Source: Vagococcus elongatus (GTDB taxonomy: Bacteria > Bacillota > Bacilli > Lactobacillales > Vagococcaceae). From it: 64,000 nt of DNA. Under the pieces are notes generated by a model. It saw only the letters and a list, made by a program, of their open reading frames with translations, had not been told where the DNA came from and ran no database searches. Shown here piece after piece: positions 7,997-15,643 of this stretch (position 1 is its first letter; each line of letters starts with the position of its first letter). The DNA lies in contig NZ_NGKA01000009.1 of the NCBI RefSeq assembly GCF_003987645.1, positions 48,763-112,762 of the forward strand, written 5' to 3'. A program made the translations under genes and the position numbers.

Positions 7997-9094
7997 ATGA
8001 AAAAAAACCTCCTAAGACTATCTTTTTTCTTCTTAATCGCAGGGGTGTTCCTGTTTGCAGCTTGCGGGAGAACAGAAAAAACGGAAAATAACGTCTCGGT
8101 CAATAAAGAAGCTTACAGTGAGCAGCAATATTTAATGGGAACCTATGTGAGGATTCAAATCTTTGATGACGGGAAAAAAGAGGTATTGTCCCAAGCGTTT
8201 GATAAAGTAAAAGAACTAGCGGATAAAATCACGGTGAATGAACCCGATGCGGAAAATTCAGAAGTGGCAGAAATCAATCGGCAGGCAGGGGTCGAGCCGG
8301 TCAAAGTGTCTTCGGATGTTTTCAATTTGATCAAAACAGCCTACGCCTACTCCGAGATTCCGGAGCAGGGGTTTGACTTGTCCGTTGGACCGATCACAGA
8401 ATTATGGCATATCGGGTTCGATGATGCCAGAAAACCCGAACAGTCTGAAATAGATGAGGCATTGAAATTAGTCAACCATGAAGATGTGATTTTAGATGAG
8501 AAAGAAAAGACAGTTTTTCTCAAGGAAAAAAACATGGCGCTGGATTTGGGTGCCATCGCCAAAGGATTTATCACAGATGAAGTTGTTGAAGTTCTGAAAA
8601 AAAATCACGTCACGACTGCCATAATCGATTTAGGCGGTAATATTTATGTGATGGGCCAAAGCCCAAAAAAAGAAAATGGTTTTTGGACAGTGGGAATTCA
8701 GGACCCTGAGAAAGAGCGCAACCAAGTTGTGGGTTCTTTACCCGCCACAGATCAGTCGCTGGTGACTTCGGGCATCTATGAAAGAAACTTGGAAGTCGAC
8801 GGCAAACTTTATCATCATTTATTTGATGCTAAGACCGGCTATCCTTTTGAAAATGAGTTGGCCGGTGTGTCCATCATTTCTGAAAAATCAATTGACGGAG
8901 ATGGTTTGTCCACAGTAGTGTTCTCCATGGGTGTGGCAAAGGGTATGGCATTTGTGGAAGACCTAGATCAGACAGAAGCAGTCTTTGTGACAAAAGACGA
9001 TGAAATTTATGTGAGCAGCGGTCTGAAAGAATCCTTTAAACTCAATGAAGAGGCGCGCTACACATTGAAAGAGATAGAAAATAGAAACAATTAA
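7997..9094 (+). CDS. fmnB: FAD:protein FMN transferase (ApbE family), lipoprotein
   Basis: A 365-residue ApbE-family enzyme anchored as a lipoprotein (signal peptide, lipobox FAAC, Cys23). Family landmarks in order: MGTYV (47-51), DLSVGP, the ALDLGAIAKGF flavin-site segment, IDLGGNIYVMG, HHLFDAKTGYP and a late DGLSTVVFSMG metal-site region. It splits FAD and transfers FMN to the threonine of the TGATHS motifs of PplA outside the cell. The ATG at 7997 is chosen over GTG at 7988 because AGGAG (7984-7988) is correctly spaced only for the ATG. It sits 12 bp upstream of dmkA, so the two are co-transcribed. Confidence 0.9.
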   Translation: MKKNLLRLSFFFLIAGVFLFAACGRTEKTENNVSVNKEAYSEQQYLMGTYVRIQIFDDGKKEVLSQAFDKVKELADKITVNEPDAENSEVAEINRQAGVEPVKVSSDVFNLIKTAYAYSEIPEQGFDLSVGPITELWHIGFDDARKPEQSEIDEALKLVNHEDVILDEKEKTVFLKEKNMALDLGAIAKGFITDEVVEVLKKNHVTTAIIDLGGNIYVMGQSPKKENGFWTVGIQDPEKERNQVVGSLPATDQSLVTSGIYERNLEVDGKLYHHLFDAKTGYPFENELAGVSIISEKSIDGDGLSTVVFSMGVAKGMAFVEDLDQTEAVFVTKDDEIYVSSGLKESFKLNEEARYTLKEIENRNN

Positions 9095-9106
9095 AAGGGG
9101 AATGTC

Positions 9107-10054
9107 ATGACAGTCAGTGTTTTTTTAAAATTAGTGGAAATCCAAACCAAGCTAGCCAGCTTATTTCCTTTTATTATTGGGGTATTATTTTCGATGTATT
9201 ATTTTGGGGAAGTCAAATGGCTGAATACCTTAATCTTTTTTTTAGGAATGATTGTGTTTGATATGACCACAACAGCGATTAATAACTACATGGATTACAG
9301 AAAGGCTAAAAATACCGACTATAAATATGAAACGAATATTGTGGGAAAAGCTGGTTTATCTGACAAAACAGTTATCCGTTTGATTTTTTCCATGCTGGCT
9401 TTTGCAGCAGTGGTTGGTATTTATTTAACGGTTGAAACAGGTTGGCTGATGCTGCTGATGGGCGGTGTCTGCTGTTTTATCGGGATTTTTTACACCTTTG
9501 GTCCCGTGCCCTTATCCCGAATGCCTTTAGGAGAAGTTTTCAGCGGGTTTACGATGGGGCTAGGTATTTTTCTCATGACTATTTATGTGAATACTTTTGA
9601 TCAATATTTTTTCTTTTTGACGTTGGATAACTGGGTCTTTAAGCTCTACGGGGACCTGACAAAAATAATTCCTGTTTTTTGGGCGTCCCTGCCCATGGTG
9701 TTCACCATCGCCAATATTATGCTGGCTAATAATTTATGTGATTTAGACGAGGACGTTTCTAATCATCGTTACACTCTGCCGTTTTATATCGGAAGAAAAA
9801 AGGGAATCCTTTTGTTTAACTGGCTGATGTACGGCTGCTACGTCACTGTTTTGATTGGAGTCCTGTTTAAAATATACCATCCGGTGATGCTGATCGTTTT
9901 TGCGAGCTTGCCTCTGATTATTAAAAATGTTAAAACCTTTAGCAAAAAGCAAGTCAAAAGCGAAACTTTTTCTATTTCTATAAAAAATCTGGTGATATTT
10001 AATGTGTCACAAATCGTTGGCTTGCTTTTGAGTATTTTAATTACTGCTAAATAA
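9107..10054 (+). CDS. dmkA: UbiA/MenA-family prenyltransferase for EET demethylmenaquinone
   Basis: A 315-residue integral membrane protein with about eight to nine helices and both prenyltransferase aspartate motifs: NNYMDYRKAKNTD in the first half and NNLCDLDEDVSN in the second. It joins a polyprenyl diphosphate to 1,4-dihydroxy-2-naphthoate, giving demethylmenaquinone. Its position in the EET locus, opposite dmkB, marks it as the locus-specific paralogue (DmkA) and not a general MenA, although the sequence alone cannot separate the two. The start ATG at 9107 has AAAAGGGG upstream. A bidirectional terminator follows. Confidence 0.85.
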   Translation: MTVSVFLKLVEIQTKLASLFPFIIGVLFSMYYFGEVKWLNTLIFFLGMIVFDMTTTAINNYMDYRKAKNTDYKYETNIVGKAGLSDKTVIRLIFSMLAFAAVVGIYLTVETGWLMLLMGGVCCFIGIFYTFGPVPLSRMPLGEVFSGFTMGLGIFLMTIYVNTFDQYFFFLTLDNWVFKLYGDLTKIIPVFWASLPMVFTIANIMLANNLCDLDEDVSNHRYTLPFYIGRKKGILLFNWLMYGCYVTVLIGVLFKIYHPVMLIVFASLPLIIKNVKTFSKKQVKSETFSISIKNLVIFNVSQIVGLLLSILITAK

Positions 10055-10060
10055 TTAAAG

Positions 10061-10104
10061 AAAAAATCCCGTAGAACAGTTCTTTTTGTTCCCGGGATTT
10101 TATT
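10061..10104. terminator. Bidirectional terminator between dmkA and birA
   Basis: The stem AAATCCCG / CGGGATTT has an inner GAAC / GTTC pairing and A/T tracts on both flanks. It serves convergent dmkA and birA. Confidence 0.8.
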
Positions 10105-10107
10105 GGT

Positions 10108-11079
10108 TTATGTGATGGATGACAAACTGATTTCTCCAGAAGAAAGGGCTACTTCCCCACCAGTATCCAGGGTAACAATCAATTCTCCTGTATTGCCGAT
10201 CGCTTTGGCAACACCTCTGCAGATTTTCCCCTGCTGTTTAAAGGTCACTTGTTTACCCAAGACAAAGGAACGCTGGCGATACTCTGTCAGAAAATTTTGC
10301 TCTTTGTCTTGCAGCATGTCAAAGAACTGGTTTAAAAATTCGGCAATCAGCTGATTACGTGTGATTTCCGGCTGTTCAGTAAATAATGATCCGACTTTCT
10401 CCTGCAGTTCTGTGGGGATTGCAGCCGGACTCATTAGAAAATTAAGTCCTACGCCTATGACAATCGAAGTGATAGACTGTGTTTCGAAGTCTGTGGTAGC
10501 TTCTGAAAGAATGCCGGCAATTTTTTTATTTTGATAGTACAAGTCATTTACCCATTTGATTTGGCAGTTTTTTTCAGTCTTTTTTTCAATAGCAGCGGCT
10601 AAGGCTGCGGCGGATAATATCGTATAGGACGGCAGTTCGTTAAATTTTTTTTGAACATTTAGGAGTAAGCTAAAATAAATTCCCTTTTCCGCATTAGAAA
10701 TAAAGTCCCGACCGAAACGTCCCCGTCCTTTTGTCTGATTTTCCGCAATGAGCAGCACAGGCTGATCCACACCGTCAATACTTGCTTTTTTCAACAGGTC
10801 ATTGGTTGAGGTGACTTCTTTTTCTACTTGGATAGTTAATTGCGGGACATGTGTACCGATATTTTTAAGTATCTCACTGGCCAAAATTGTGTCGCTAGGC
10901 AAATAGACATACCCCACATTAGGCAAGCTTTCGATAAGATGGCCTTCTTTTTTTAACGTTTGGATAGCTTTCCAGACGGCCGTTCGCGAGACGTTTAATT
11001 TTTTTCCTAACACTTCTCCTGACAGCGGTTGTTCAGCTTGTTTTAAAAAAATAGCCAATAATTTTTCTTTTGTAGTCAT
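10108..11079 (-). CDS. birA: Bifunctional biotin protein ligase / biotin operon repressor
   Basis: A 323-residue protein with an N-terminal winged helix-turn-helix (SGEVLGKKLNVSRTAVWKAI, residues 15-34), then the biotin ligase core with GRGRFGRDF and KWVNDLYYQNKKIAGIL, and a C-terminal SH3-like domain. It activates biotin with ATP, attaches it to carboxylase subunits, and in group II enzymes represses biotin genes as biotinyl-AMP-bound dimer. The longer reading frame to 11154 is not used: ATG at 11079 has CAGGGAGA well placed and gives the usual family start MTTKEKLL. No biotin genes lie in this window. Confidence 0.9.
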   Translation of the reverse strand: MTTKEKLLAIFLKQAEQPLSGEVLGKKLNVSRTAVWKAIQTLKKEGHLIESLPNVGYVYLPSDTILASEILKNIGTHVPQLTIQVEKEVTSTNDLLKKASIDGVDQPVLLIAENQTKGRGRFGRDFISNAEKGIYFSLLLNVQKKFNELPSYTILSAAALAAAIEKKTEKNCQIKWVNDLYYQNKKIAGILSEATTDFETQSITSIVIGVGLNFLMSPAAIPTELQEKVGSLFTEQPEITRNQLIAEFLNQFFDMLQDKEQNFLTEYRQRSFVLGKQVTFKQQGKICRGVAKAIGNTGELIVTLDTGGEVALSSGEISLSSIT

Positions 11080-11220
11080 CACGATGGTCTCCCTGTTTGA
11101 TTGATTATTTTCAGTATAACAAATTCTTTCCTTTCTGACTAAATTGAATGTCACCGGCGTAAATGATAAAGACTGTCAGAAAATTTTATAATACGCCCTA
11201 ATATTGTTGCAATCAATGTA

Positions 11221-11349
11221 ATAAAGGAGTGGGATATCCTTGGCTGGTGGCTTATAGCCTCGAAGATATTCTTGTTTGCATTAGTTGTTATGGGCTATTC
11301 TTTTTATGAAAGTATTAAAACGAAAAAATCAACCAAGTTTCAAAAATAG
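11221..11349 (+). pseudogene. Possible small single-helix membrane protein, start codon missing or frameshifted
   Basis: The frame ending at TAG 11347-11349 reads a Trp-rich hydrophobic segment (GWWLIASKIFLFALVVMGY) and then a basic tail (KTKKSTKFQK), typical of a small membrane peptide. It has no ATG, GTG or TTG upstream. The well-placed RBS AAAGGAG instead precedes a TTG at 11240 in another frame that stops after five codons. One missing base near 11243 would join that start to the hydrophobic frame. A TATAAT upstream and a strong terminator 45 bp downstream support a once-functional gene. It is either a recent frameshift, a rare start codon, or chance. Confidence 0.35.
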
Positions 11350-11392
11350 ATTTACGACTATCAGATGAAAATATTAAAAAGTTGAACCAATA

Positions 11393-11432
11393 AAACAAAC
11401 AGCTGGTACTCATGAGTATCAGCTGTTTGTTT
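11393..11432. terminator. Strong bidirectional terminator (near-perfect 40-bp palindrome)
   Basis: The arms AAACAAACAGCTG / CAGCTGTTTGTTT close over an inner GTACTC / GAGTAT pairing, with A and T tracts on the outer flanks. It ends the leftward ABC importer operon and any rightward transcript of the small ORF. Confidence 0.85.
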
Positions 11433-11502
11433 TATTCATATATCATCTCATATGCTAGTGATATAAACCTTAAATCAATTTTTGGCTTGTTTTTTGATAA
11501 AA

Positions 11503-12303
11503 TCACAGCAGCAAAGAATCATCGCTGACTTGACTGCCGCTTTTCTTGTGGAACAGTTCCAGCAAATCAGGCACCGTCAGTTGATTTTTTTCTTCATTGG
11601 CTAAATCAACGACGATCTGTCCTTGGTGGAGCATAATCAGCCGGTTGCCGTACCTGATGGCATCTTCCATATTATGGGTGACCATGAAAGCCGTCAGATT
11701 TTGTTCGGAGATGATTTTTTCAGTCAATTCCATCACCAAGAGAGATGTTTTCGGGTCTAAGGCGGCAGAATGCTCGTCCAGCAAAAGCAGTTCAGGACGG
11801 ACAATCGTCGCCATCAGCAAAGTGATCGCCTGTCTTTGCCCCCCTGAGAGCAAACCAATTTCAGTTTGCAATCTGTTTTCTAATCCTAAGCCCAACGTTG
11901 CCAGCTGTTCTTTGAAAAATTTTCGTTGTTGTTTCTTTACCCCTTTGGAGAAACCTCTGGATTGTCCCCGTTTCATGGCAATAGCGAGATTTTCTTCCAC
12001 CGTCAGTCTGACAGCCGTCCCCATTCGCGGGTCCTGAAAGACTCGGCTGATTTTATCTGAGCGCTTCATCACATTTTGTTTTGTGATATCTTGTCCATTC
12101 AACAAAATCGACCCGGAAGTAATAGGAAAACTTCCCGCCACACTGTTGAGCAAGGTAGACTTTCCGGCGCCGTTTCCTCCGATGATAGAAATAAAATCTC
12201 CCTCACGTATATCCAAATTGATTCCTTTTAAGACGTGATTTTCATCCACAGTCCCTTTACCAAAATAATGTTGAAGATTTTTAATCGATAAAATAGTCTT
12301 CAT
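11503..12303 (-). CDS. ABC importer ATPase, partner of an ABC_sub_bind-type lipoprotein
   Basis: A 266-residue ATP-binding subunit with Walker A GGNGAGKST near residue 42, signature LSGGQRQA, Walker B LLLLDEHSAALDP and switch His in VTHNMED. It energises uptake through the adjacent BPD_transp_2 permease for the substrate-binding lipoprotein further upstream. In streptococci a similar three-gene set (trpXYZ) is linked to tryptophan. Here the leader region points to Phe/Tyr instead, so the substrate is probably an aromatic amino acid, by inference only. The LDEH in place of the common LDEP or LDEF is typical of this subgroup. It is the last gene of the operon, with only one base between it and the permease stop. 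Confidence 0.8.
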   Translation of the reverse strand: MKTILSIKNLQHYFGKGTVDENHVLKGINLDIREGDFISIIGGNGAGKSTLLNSVAGSFPITSGSILLNGQDITKQNVMKRSDKISRVFQDPRMGTAVRLTVEENLAIAMKRGQSRGFSKGVKKQQRKFFKEQLATLGLGLENRLQTEIGLLSGGQRQAITLLMATIVRPELLLLDEHSAALDPKTSLLVMELTEKIISEQNLTAFMVTHNMEDAIRYGNRLIMLHQGQIVVDLANEEKNQLTVPDLLELFHKKSGSQVSDDSLLL

Positions 12304-13239
12304 TTACAAAACGCCCCCTTTGCGTTTTTTCGGTTGTCGCTTGCTGTTGCTTTGCAATTTTTTCTGAACCAGCGGAAAGGACAAGGCCACAACCAAAATG
12401 ACCGCTGAGAAAAACTTGTTGTCATTGGCTTCGATTGGCAATTCTAAAATCAAGGCCAGAATAAAACGATAGATAATTGCACCAAGCACAACAGAAAACA
12501 TCCGGTACAGAAGAGGCTGTTTTGAAAATAACACTTCAGAAATAATGATGGCAGCCAACCCGATGACGATAGTCCCGATACCAGAAGAAATATCAGCATA
12601 ACCGTTGTTTTGAGCAATCAATGAACCGCTCAAGGCAATCATGCCGTTTGCGATCATATAGCCCAAAATTTTTGTAAAATCGGTGTTGATGCCATTAGCC
12701 TGACTCATTTCAATGTTGTCTCCCGTAGAAATAATTGACAGGCCGATTTCTGTTCGAAAGAAAGTATATAAAAGTCCGATGACCAAAAGGACAGTCACTA
12801 AGCCGATAATAATCACGACAGTATTACTGGTAAAGTTAAACTCATCCATAAAGTTGAAAATTGTCTGTTTTCCCAACAACGCCTGATTAGGTTTTTTACC
12901 CATGACTCGGGAATTGATAGAGTAAAGTCCGGTCATCGTGATGATTCCGGCTAATAATGCCGGGATTTTAAGTTTCGTATGGATAATCCCTGAAACTAGA
13001 CCCGCCAGCATGCCGCCGAAGACAGCCCCGATAGTAGCAACAATCGGAGGCAAATCAGACATGATCAACGCAGCGGTAATAGCCCCGCCTAAAGGAAACG
13101 ACCCTTCTGTTGTCAAATCGGCCACATCAAGAATTCGGTAAGTGACAAAGATACCCACAGCTAACAGGGACCACATCAGTCCCTCGGCGATGGAAAAAGA
13201 GGCGATTGAAAAAAGATTAGTAAAAAAATTTGCTATCAT
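12304..13239 (-). CDS. ABC importer permease (BPD_transp_2 type)
   Basis: A membrane protein of about 311 residues with eight to nine helices, and early family segments LAVGIFVTYRILDVADLTTEG and GAVFGGMLAGLVSGIIHTKL. It forms the homodimeric channel for the importer. The ATG at 13239 is preferred because AAGG lies nine bases ahead; an ATG at 13248 directly abuts the same AAGG. The C-terminal tail is strongly basic (KKLQSNSKRQPKKRK), consistent with a cytoplasmic end. It lies between the lipoprotein gene (32 bp away) and the ATPase gene. Confidence 0.8.
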   Translation of the reverse strand: MIANFFTNLFSIASFSIAEGLMWSLLAVGIFVTYRILDVADLTTEGSFPLGGAITAALIMSDLPPIVATIGAVFGGMLAGLVSGIIHTKLKIPALLAGIITMTGLYSINSRVMGKKPNQALLGKQTIFNFMDEFNFTSNTVVIIIGLVTVLLVIGLLYTFFRTEIGLSIISTGDNIEMSQANGINTDFTKILGYMIANGMIALSGSLIAQNNGYADISSGIGTIVIGLAAIIISEVLFSKQPLLYRMFSVVLGAIIYRFILALILELPIEANDNKFFSAVILVVALSFPLVQKKLQSNSKRQPKKRKGGVL

Positions 13240-13271
13240 GTTCGTCATCCTTGCTTGTATGTTTTTAACAC

Positions 13272-14258
13272 TTATTCAGGTGCAACGATTTTATCTGGAT
13301 CGATCCCGATCGCCTCGGCTACCTCTTTGTTAACTTCTAATTTTAAATCGTCAGAAGTTTCTACTGGAATTTCTCCCGGCTTAGCATCACCTTTTAAGAT
13401 TTTTGCGGCAATTCTTGCTGTTTGTTTGCCAAGGGAATGGTAATCAATTCCGAAGGTTGCCAAACCGCCATCCTGAACCATCTCTACTGATCCTGCCACT
13501 ACGGGAGTTTTTGTTTCCTCAGTTACTTTTTTCACCACAGGCATGGCACTGGCAAACGTATTATCTGTCGGAATATAAATACCGTCAACATCTTTAGCTA
13601 AACTATTTGTAACCTGCTGGACATCATTGGTACTGGTGGCAGTTAATTCTTTGACTTTGATATTTTTGCTTTCCAGATATTCTTTCGCAAGATTTGCCTG
13701 AAGCAGTGAATTAGCTTCCCCGGCATTATACATGATACCGATTTTTTCCGGATTATCAATCACACTCAATAGTAAATCAATCTGTTTTTCGATAGGTACC
13801 ATGTCAGAAGTACCGGTTAAATTTCCGCCGGGAGCTTCGTTTGATTCTACAAGTTGGGCTTCTACTAAGTCGGTCACCGCTGTTACGACGATTGGGATAT
13901 CAGTCGTTTCATTTAGTAAAGCTTGAGCCGCAGGTGTTGCTATGCCCACCAGCAAGTCTACTTTTTCCTTCACCAGCTTTTGACTCATCGTTTTCAGCTG
14001 ATCTTGTGCTCCCTGAGCATTTTGATAATCAAATGTAACATCAGTGATGCCTTCTTCTTCTAATCCTTCTTGAAATCCTGCATAGGCAGCATCAAGCGAT
14101 CCATGCTCTACTTGTTGAAGCACACCAATTGTCATTTGGGCGCCCTCTTTTTTGGAGCCGTCTCCCGCCGCCGGGTCATCATTTTGATTTTTACAGGCCG
14201 CTAAACTTAAAACAGCTAGAGAAGCCACCAATCCTAACATCATTTTCTTCATTTTCAT
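13272..14258 (-). CDS. ABC substrate-binding lipoprotein (ABC_sub_bind / TrpX-like family)
   Basis: A 328-residue protein with a lipoprotein signal peptide (lipobox SLAAC, Cys22) and a two-lobed periplasmic-binding fold of the ABC_sub_bind family (PF04392): IGVLQQVEHGSLDAAYAGFQ, LVGIATPAAQAL and IYIPTDNTFASAM segments. It captures the substrate for the downstream permease and ATPase. The ATG at 14258 has GGAGG seven bases upstream. The longer frame to 14300 begins inside the terminator hairpin and is rejected. Expression should depend on readthrough of the terminator at 14290-14319, which is preceded by a Phe/Tyr-rich leader ORF. Confidence 0.82.
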   Translation of the reverse strand: MKMKKMMLGLVASLAVLSLAACKNQNDDPAAGDGSKKEGAQMTIGVLQQVEHGSLDAAYAGFQEGLEEEGITDVTFDYQNAQGAQDQLKTMSQKLVKEKVDLLVGIATPAAQALLNETTDIPIVVTAVTDLVEAQLVESNEAPGGNLTGTSDMVPIEKQIDLLLSVIDNPEKIGIMYNAGEANSLLQANLAKEYLESKNIKVKELTATSTNDVQQVTNSLAKDVDGIYIPTDNTFASAMPVVKKVTEETKTPVVAGSVEMVQDGGLATFGIDYHSLGKQTARIAAKILKGDAKPGEIPVETSDDLKLEVNKEVAEAIGIDPDKIVAPE

Positions 14259-14289
14259 TTGTCTTTCCTCCATTTTCTGATTTGGGAAC

Positions 14290-14319
14290 AAAAAAACCAT
14301 TTAGAAATTTCTAAATGGT
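14290..14319 (-). terminator. Attenuator terminator in the ABC importer leader
   Basis: On the minus strand a perfect palindrome, CCATTTAGAAA / TTTCTAAATGG (14318-14297), is followed by seven T. It stands 38 bp upstream of the lipoprotein start and after its promoter, so it must be bypassed for expression. A competing partner, TCTAAGTGG (14378-14370), can pair with CCATTTAGA of the first arm (nine pairs, one G-U) and act as antiterminator. Confidence 0.75.
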
Positions 14320-14473
14320 TGTCAGGTTACTAAAAGTAGATCAATTTATTCTAGCAAATCCGTTTATCACCACTTAGATTATTTCATCCCATGTGGCCGT
14401 TTTGCTCATACAAAATGCTTTAGCCATCATAGATACATGTCAGTTTGTATCCATGAGTGCATGTCTACAAACT

Positions 14474-14536
14474 CTATCTAAAAAAGCTAAAGTAAAAGTT
14501 ACTCGTATTCAGTTGTGAACGTTTTGCTTTGATCAT
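14474..14536 (-). CDS. Putative 20-residue aromatic leader peptide (attenuation)
   Basis: Within the leader RNA, GGAGG (14550-14546) is nine bases ahead of an ATG at 14536. The 20-codon frame ends ...NFYFSFFR at a TAG, with four Phe and one Tyr among residues 14-19. The aromatic codons overlap one arm of a large downstream hairpin: CTTTAGC (14492-14486) with GCTAAAG (14424-14418), and AGTTTGTA (14473-14466) with TACAAACT (14449-14442). This is the layout of ribosome-mediated attenuation sensing charged Phe-tRNA or Tyr-tRNA. It is followed by the terminator and an ABC importer. The coding status and the switching model are inference. Confidence 0.55.
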   Translation of the reverse strand: MIKAKRSQLNTSNFYFSFFR

Positions 14537-14569
14537 TATAAAAAACCTCCGCACAAATGAATTGTTATT

Positions 14570-14599
14570 AGTATAGTCCAACCAGCCAAAAAAAGTCAA
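14570..14599 (-). promoter_or_regulatory. Promoter of the ABC importer operon
   Basis: On the minus strand TTGACT (14599-14594), an 18-bp spacer and TATACT (14575-14570) form a near-consensus sigma-A promoter. Transcription would start near 14563, about 265 nt before the attenuator terminator. Confidence 0.75.
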
Positions 14600-14603
14600 G
14601 TGC

Positions 14604-14620
14604 TATTTAGAAAATTCTGA
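14604..14620 (+). repeat. 17-bp direct repeat, left copy, flanking the MerR segment
   Basis: The 17 bases starting TATTTAGAAAA and ending TTCTGA recur exactly at 15644-15660, and the similarity extends over the next few bases (CAATTA versus TAATTG). The two copies bracket 1.0 kb holding only the MerR-type regulator. Confidence 0.7.
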
Positions 14621-14847
14621 CAATTAATAGCAGTGTTATAATTGACGTGAAACCTTAATCAAGTCAAGGAATGAACTTTTCCTGTAGGACATCATCACAT
14701 GTAACGTTACTGGCCTCATGAACGGATGGTACGATGCCGTACCTGTAAACATTGTGATACAAGAAGAGACAGAGTATACAAGTACAATAGGAAAACGAGT
14801 GCAACTGATGTAAACTTGTCTTACCTAGAAAAAATATGATGAAATGC

Positions 14848-14878
14848 TTGACTCTCCCCTTTGAGGAGGGGTGATAAT
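14848..14878 (+). promoter_or_regulatory. MerR-type promoter with 19-bp spacer and operator dyad
   Basis: TTGACT (14848-14853) and GATAAT (14873-14878) are 19 bp apart. The spacer carries the dyad CTCCCCTTT / GAGGAGGGG. Over-long 19-bp spacers with an internal operator are the hallmark of promoters activated by MerR-family regulators through DNA untwisting. It lies directly ahead of the MerR gene, so the regulator is predicted to control itself. Confidence 0.8.
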
Positions 14879-14897
14879 GGCGTTGAAAGGAGGAATA

Positions 14898-15569
14898 ATG
14901 GATTCACTTTATACAGTAAGTCAAGTAGCAAAAAGAACGGGTGTAACAGTTAAGACACTCCACTACTATCAAAAAATTAAACTACTATTACCTTCTAAAA
15001 TCGGCGAAAATGGGTATCGTTATTATTCTGAAAGTGATATTAAATTTCTTCAAGAAATACTTTTATATAGGACAATGGGATTTTCATTAAAAGATATCAA
15101 AACAATACTTTCAACAGATGATTATTCAACAAGAATTCAAAGATTAGAACATCAGTTGTCAATACTTAATGATTCTATTGCAAAGACGAAGGTGATGATT
15201 AACACGGTCAATGCTTCATTATCAGCAGAAAGGAAGGGATTACAGATGAAGCATAAAGAAATGTTTGAAGGTGTGGATAAACAAGATGACTCAATCCACA
15301 GAACAATGCAAAATTTAACTATTATTTTTAGCAAACTGTTTACTTTAGTATTTTTCATTTTAGGAATAGCCTTAACGATTGTTTACGCTAGGGCAATAGT
15401 GATTAATAAACCAATATTTGGAACAGGTTCAGGTGGGACAGTAGTTAGTGTGTTTTTTGTAATTATTGGTATAGCATGTTTCTTAATTTCAGGCTACAAT
15501 CTTTTCTTCGTCAGAACTAAAGACATGCTTAACGTGGTAAACAAAAAATACATTAAGAAAAATGAATAG
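14898..15569 (+). CDS. MerR-family regulator with predicted two-helix membrane tail
   Basis: A 223-residue protein. Residues 4-70 form a canonical MerR DNA-binding domain (YTVSQVAKRTGVTVKTLHYY, then GYRYYSESDIKFLQ and MGFSLKDIK). Residues about 75-120 look like the antiparallel dimerisation coiled coil. Where a ligand-binding domain is expected there are instead two strongly hydrophobic segments (about 146-166 and 180-203) separated by a short Gly-rich loop, then a basic tail. This suggests a regulator held at the membrane. The ATG at 14898 has AAAGGAGG upstream; an earlier in-frame start lies inside the promoter. It stands alone between the aromatic importer operon and the LacI gene. Confidence 0.8.
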   Translation: MDSLYTVSQVAKRTGVTVKTLHYYQKIKLLLPSKIGENGYRYYSESDIKFLQEILLYRTMGFSLKDIKTILSTDDYSTRIQRLEHQLSILNDSIAKTKVMINTVNASLSAERKGLQMKHKEMFEGVDKQDDSIHRTMQNLTIIFSKLFTLVFFILGIALTIVYARAIVINKPIFGTGSGGTVVSVFFVIIGIACFLISGYNLFFVRTKDMLNVVNKKYIKKNE

Positions 15570-15643
15570 GCTGGTCTAAAAACGGTATGGGAACATACTG
15601 TTTTTCTTTACACTTTAGGTCTCACATCATTGACAAGTTTACA

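Larger units (their letters stand above)
11080..11502. other. Intergenic region with possible small membrane peptide and strong terminator
   Basis: Apart from the birA upstream region, a plus-strand TATAAT (11187-11192), an AAAGGAG (11223-11229), a hydrophobic reading frame and a near-perfect palindrome terminator (11393-11432) are present. Together they suggest a short rightward transcript. Confidence 0.45.

Noticed and set aside
13242..14300. Substrate-binding lipoprotein start at 14300
   Set aside because: That ATG is within the terminator palindrome; the ATG at 14258 has GGAGG and begins a proper signal peptide.
14290..14563. T-box reading of the ABC importer leader (AATCTAAGTGGTGATAAACGG looks T-box-like)
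   Set aside because: The core TGGNACC is not present, the stem I landmarks visible in the metQ leader are missing, and a good leader ORF is present. A covariance search should still be run.
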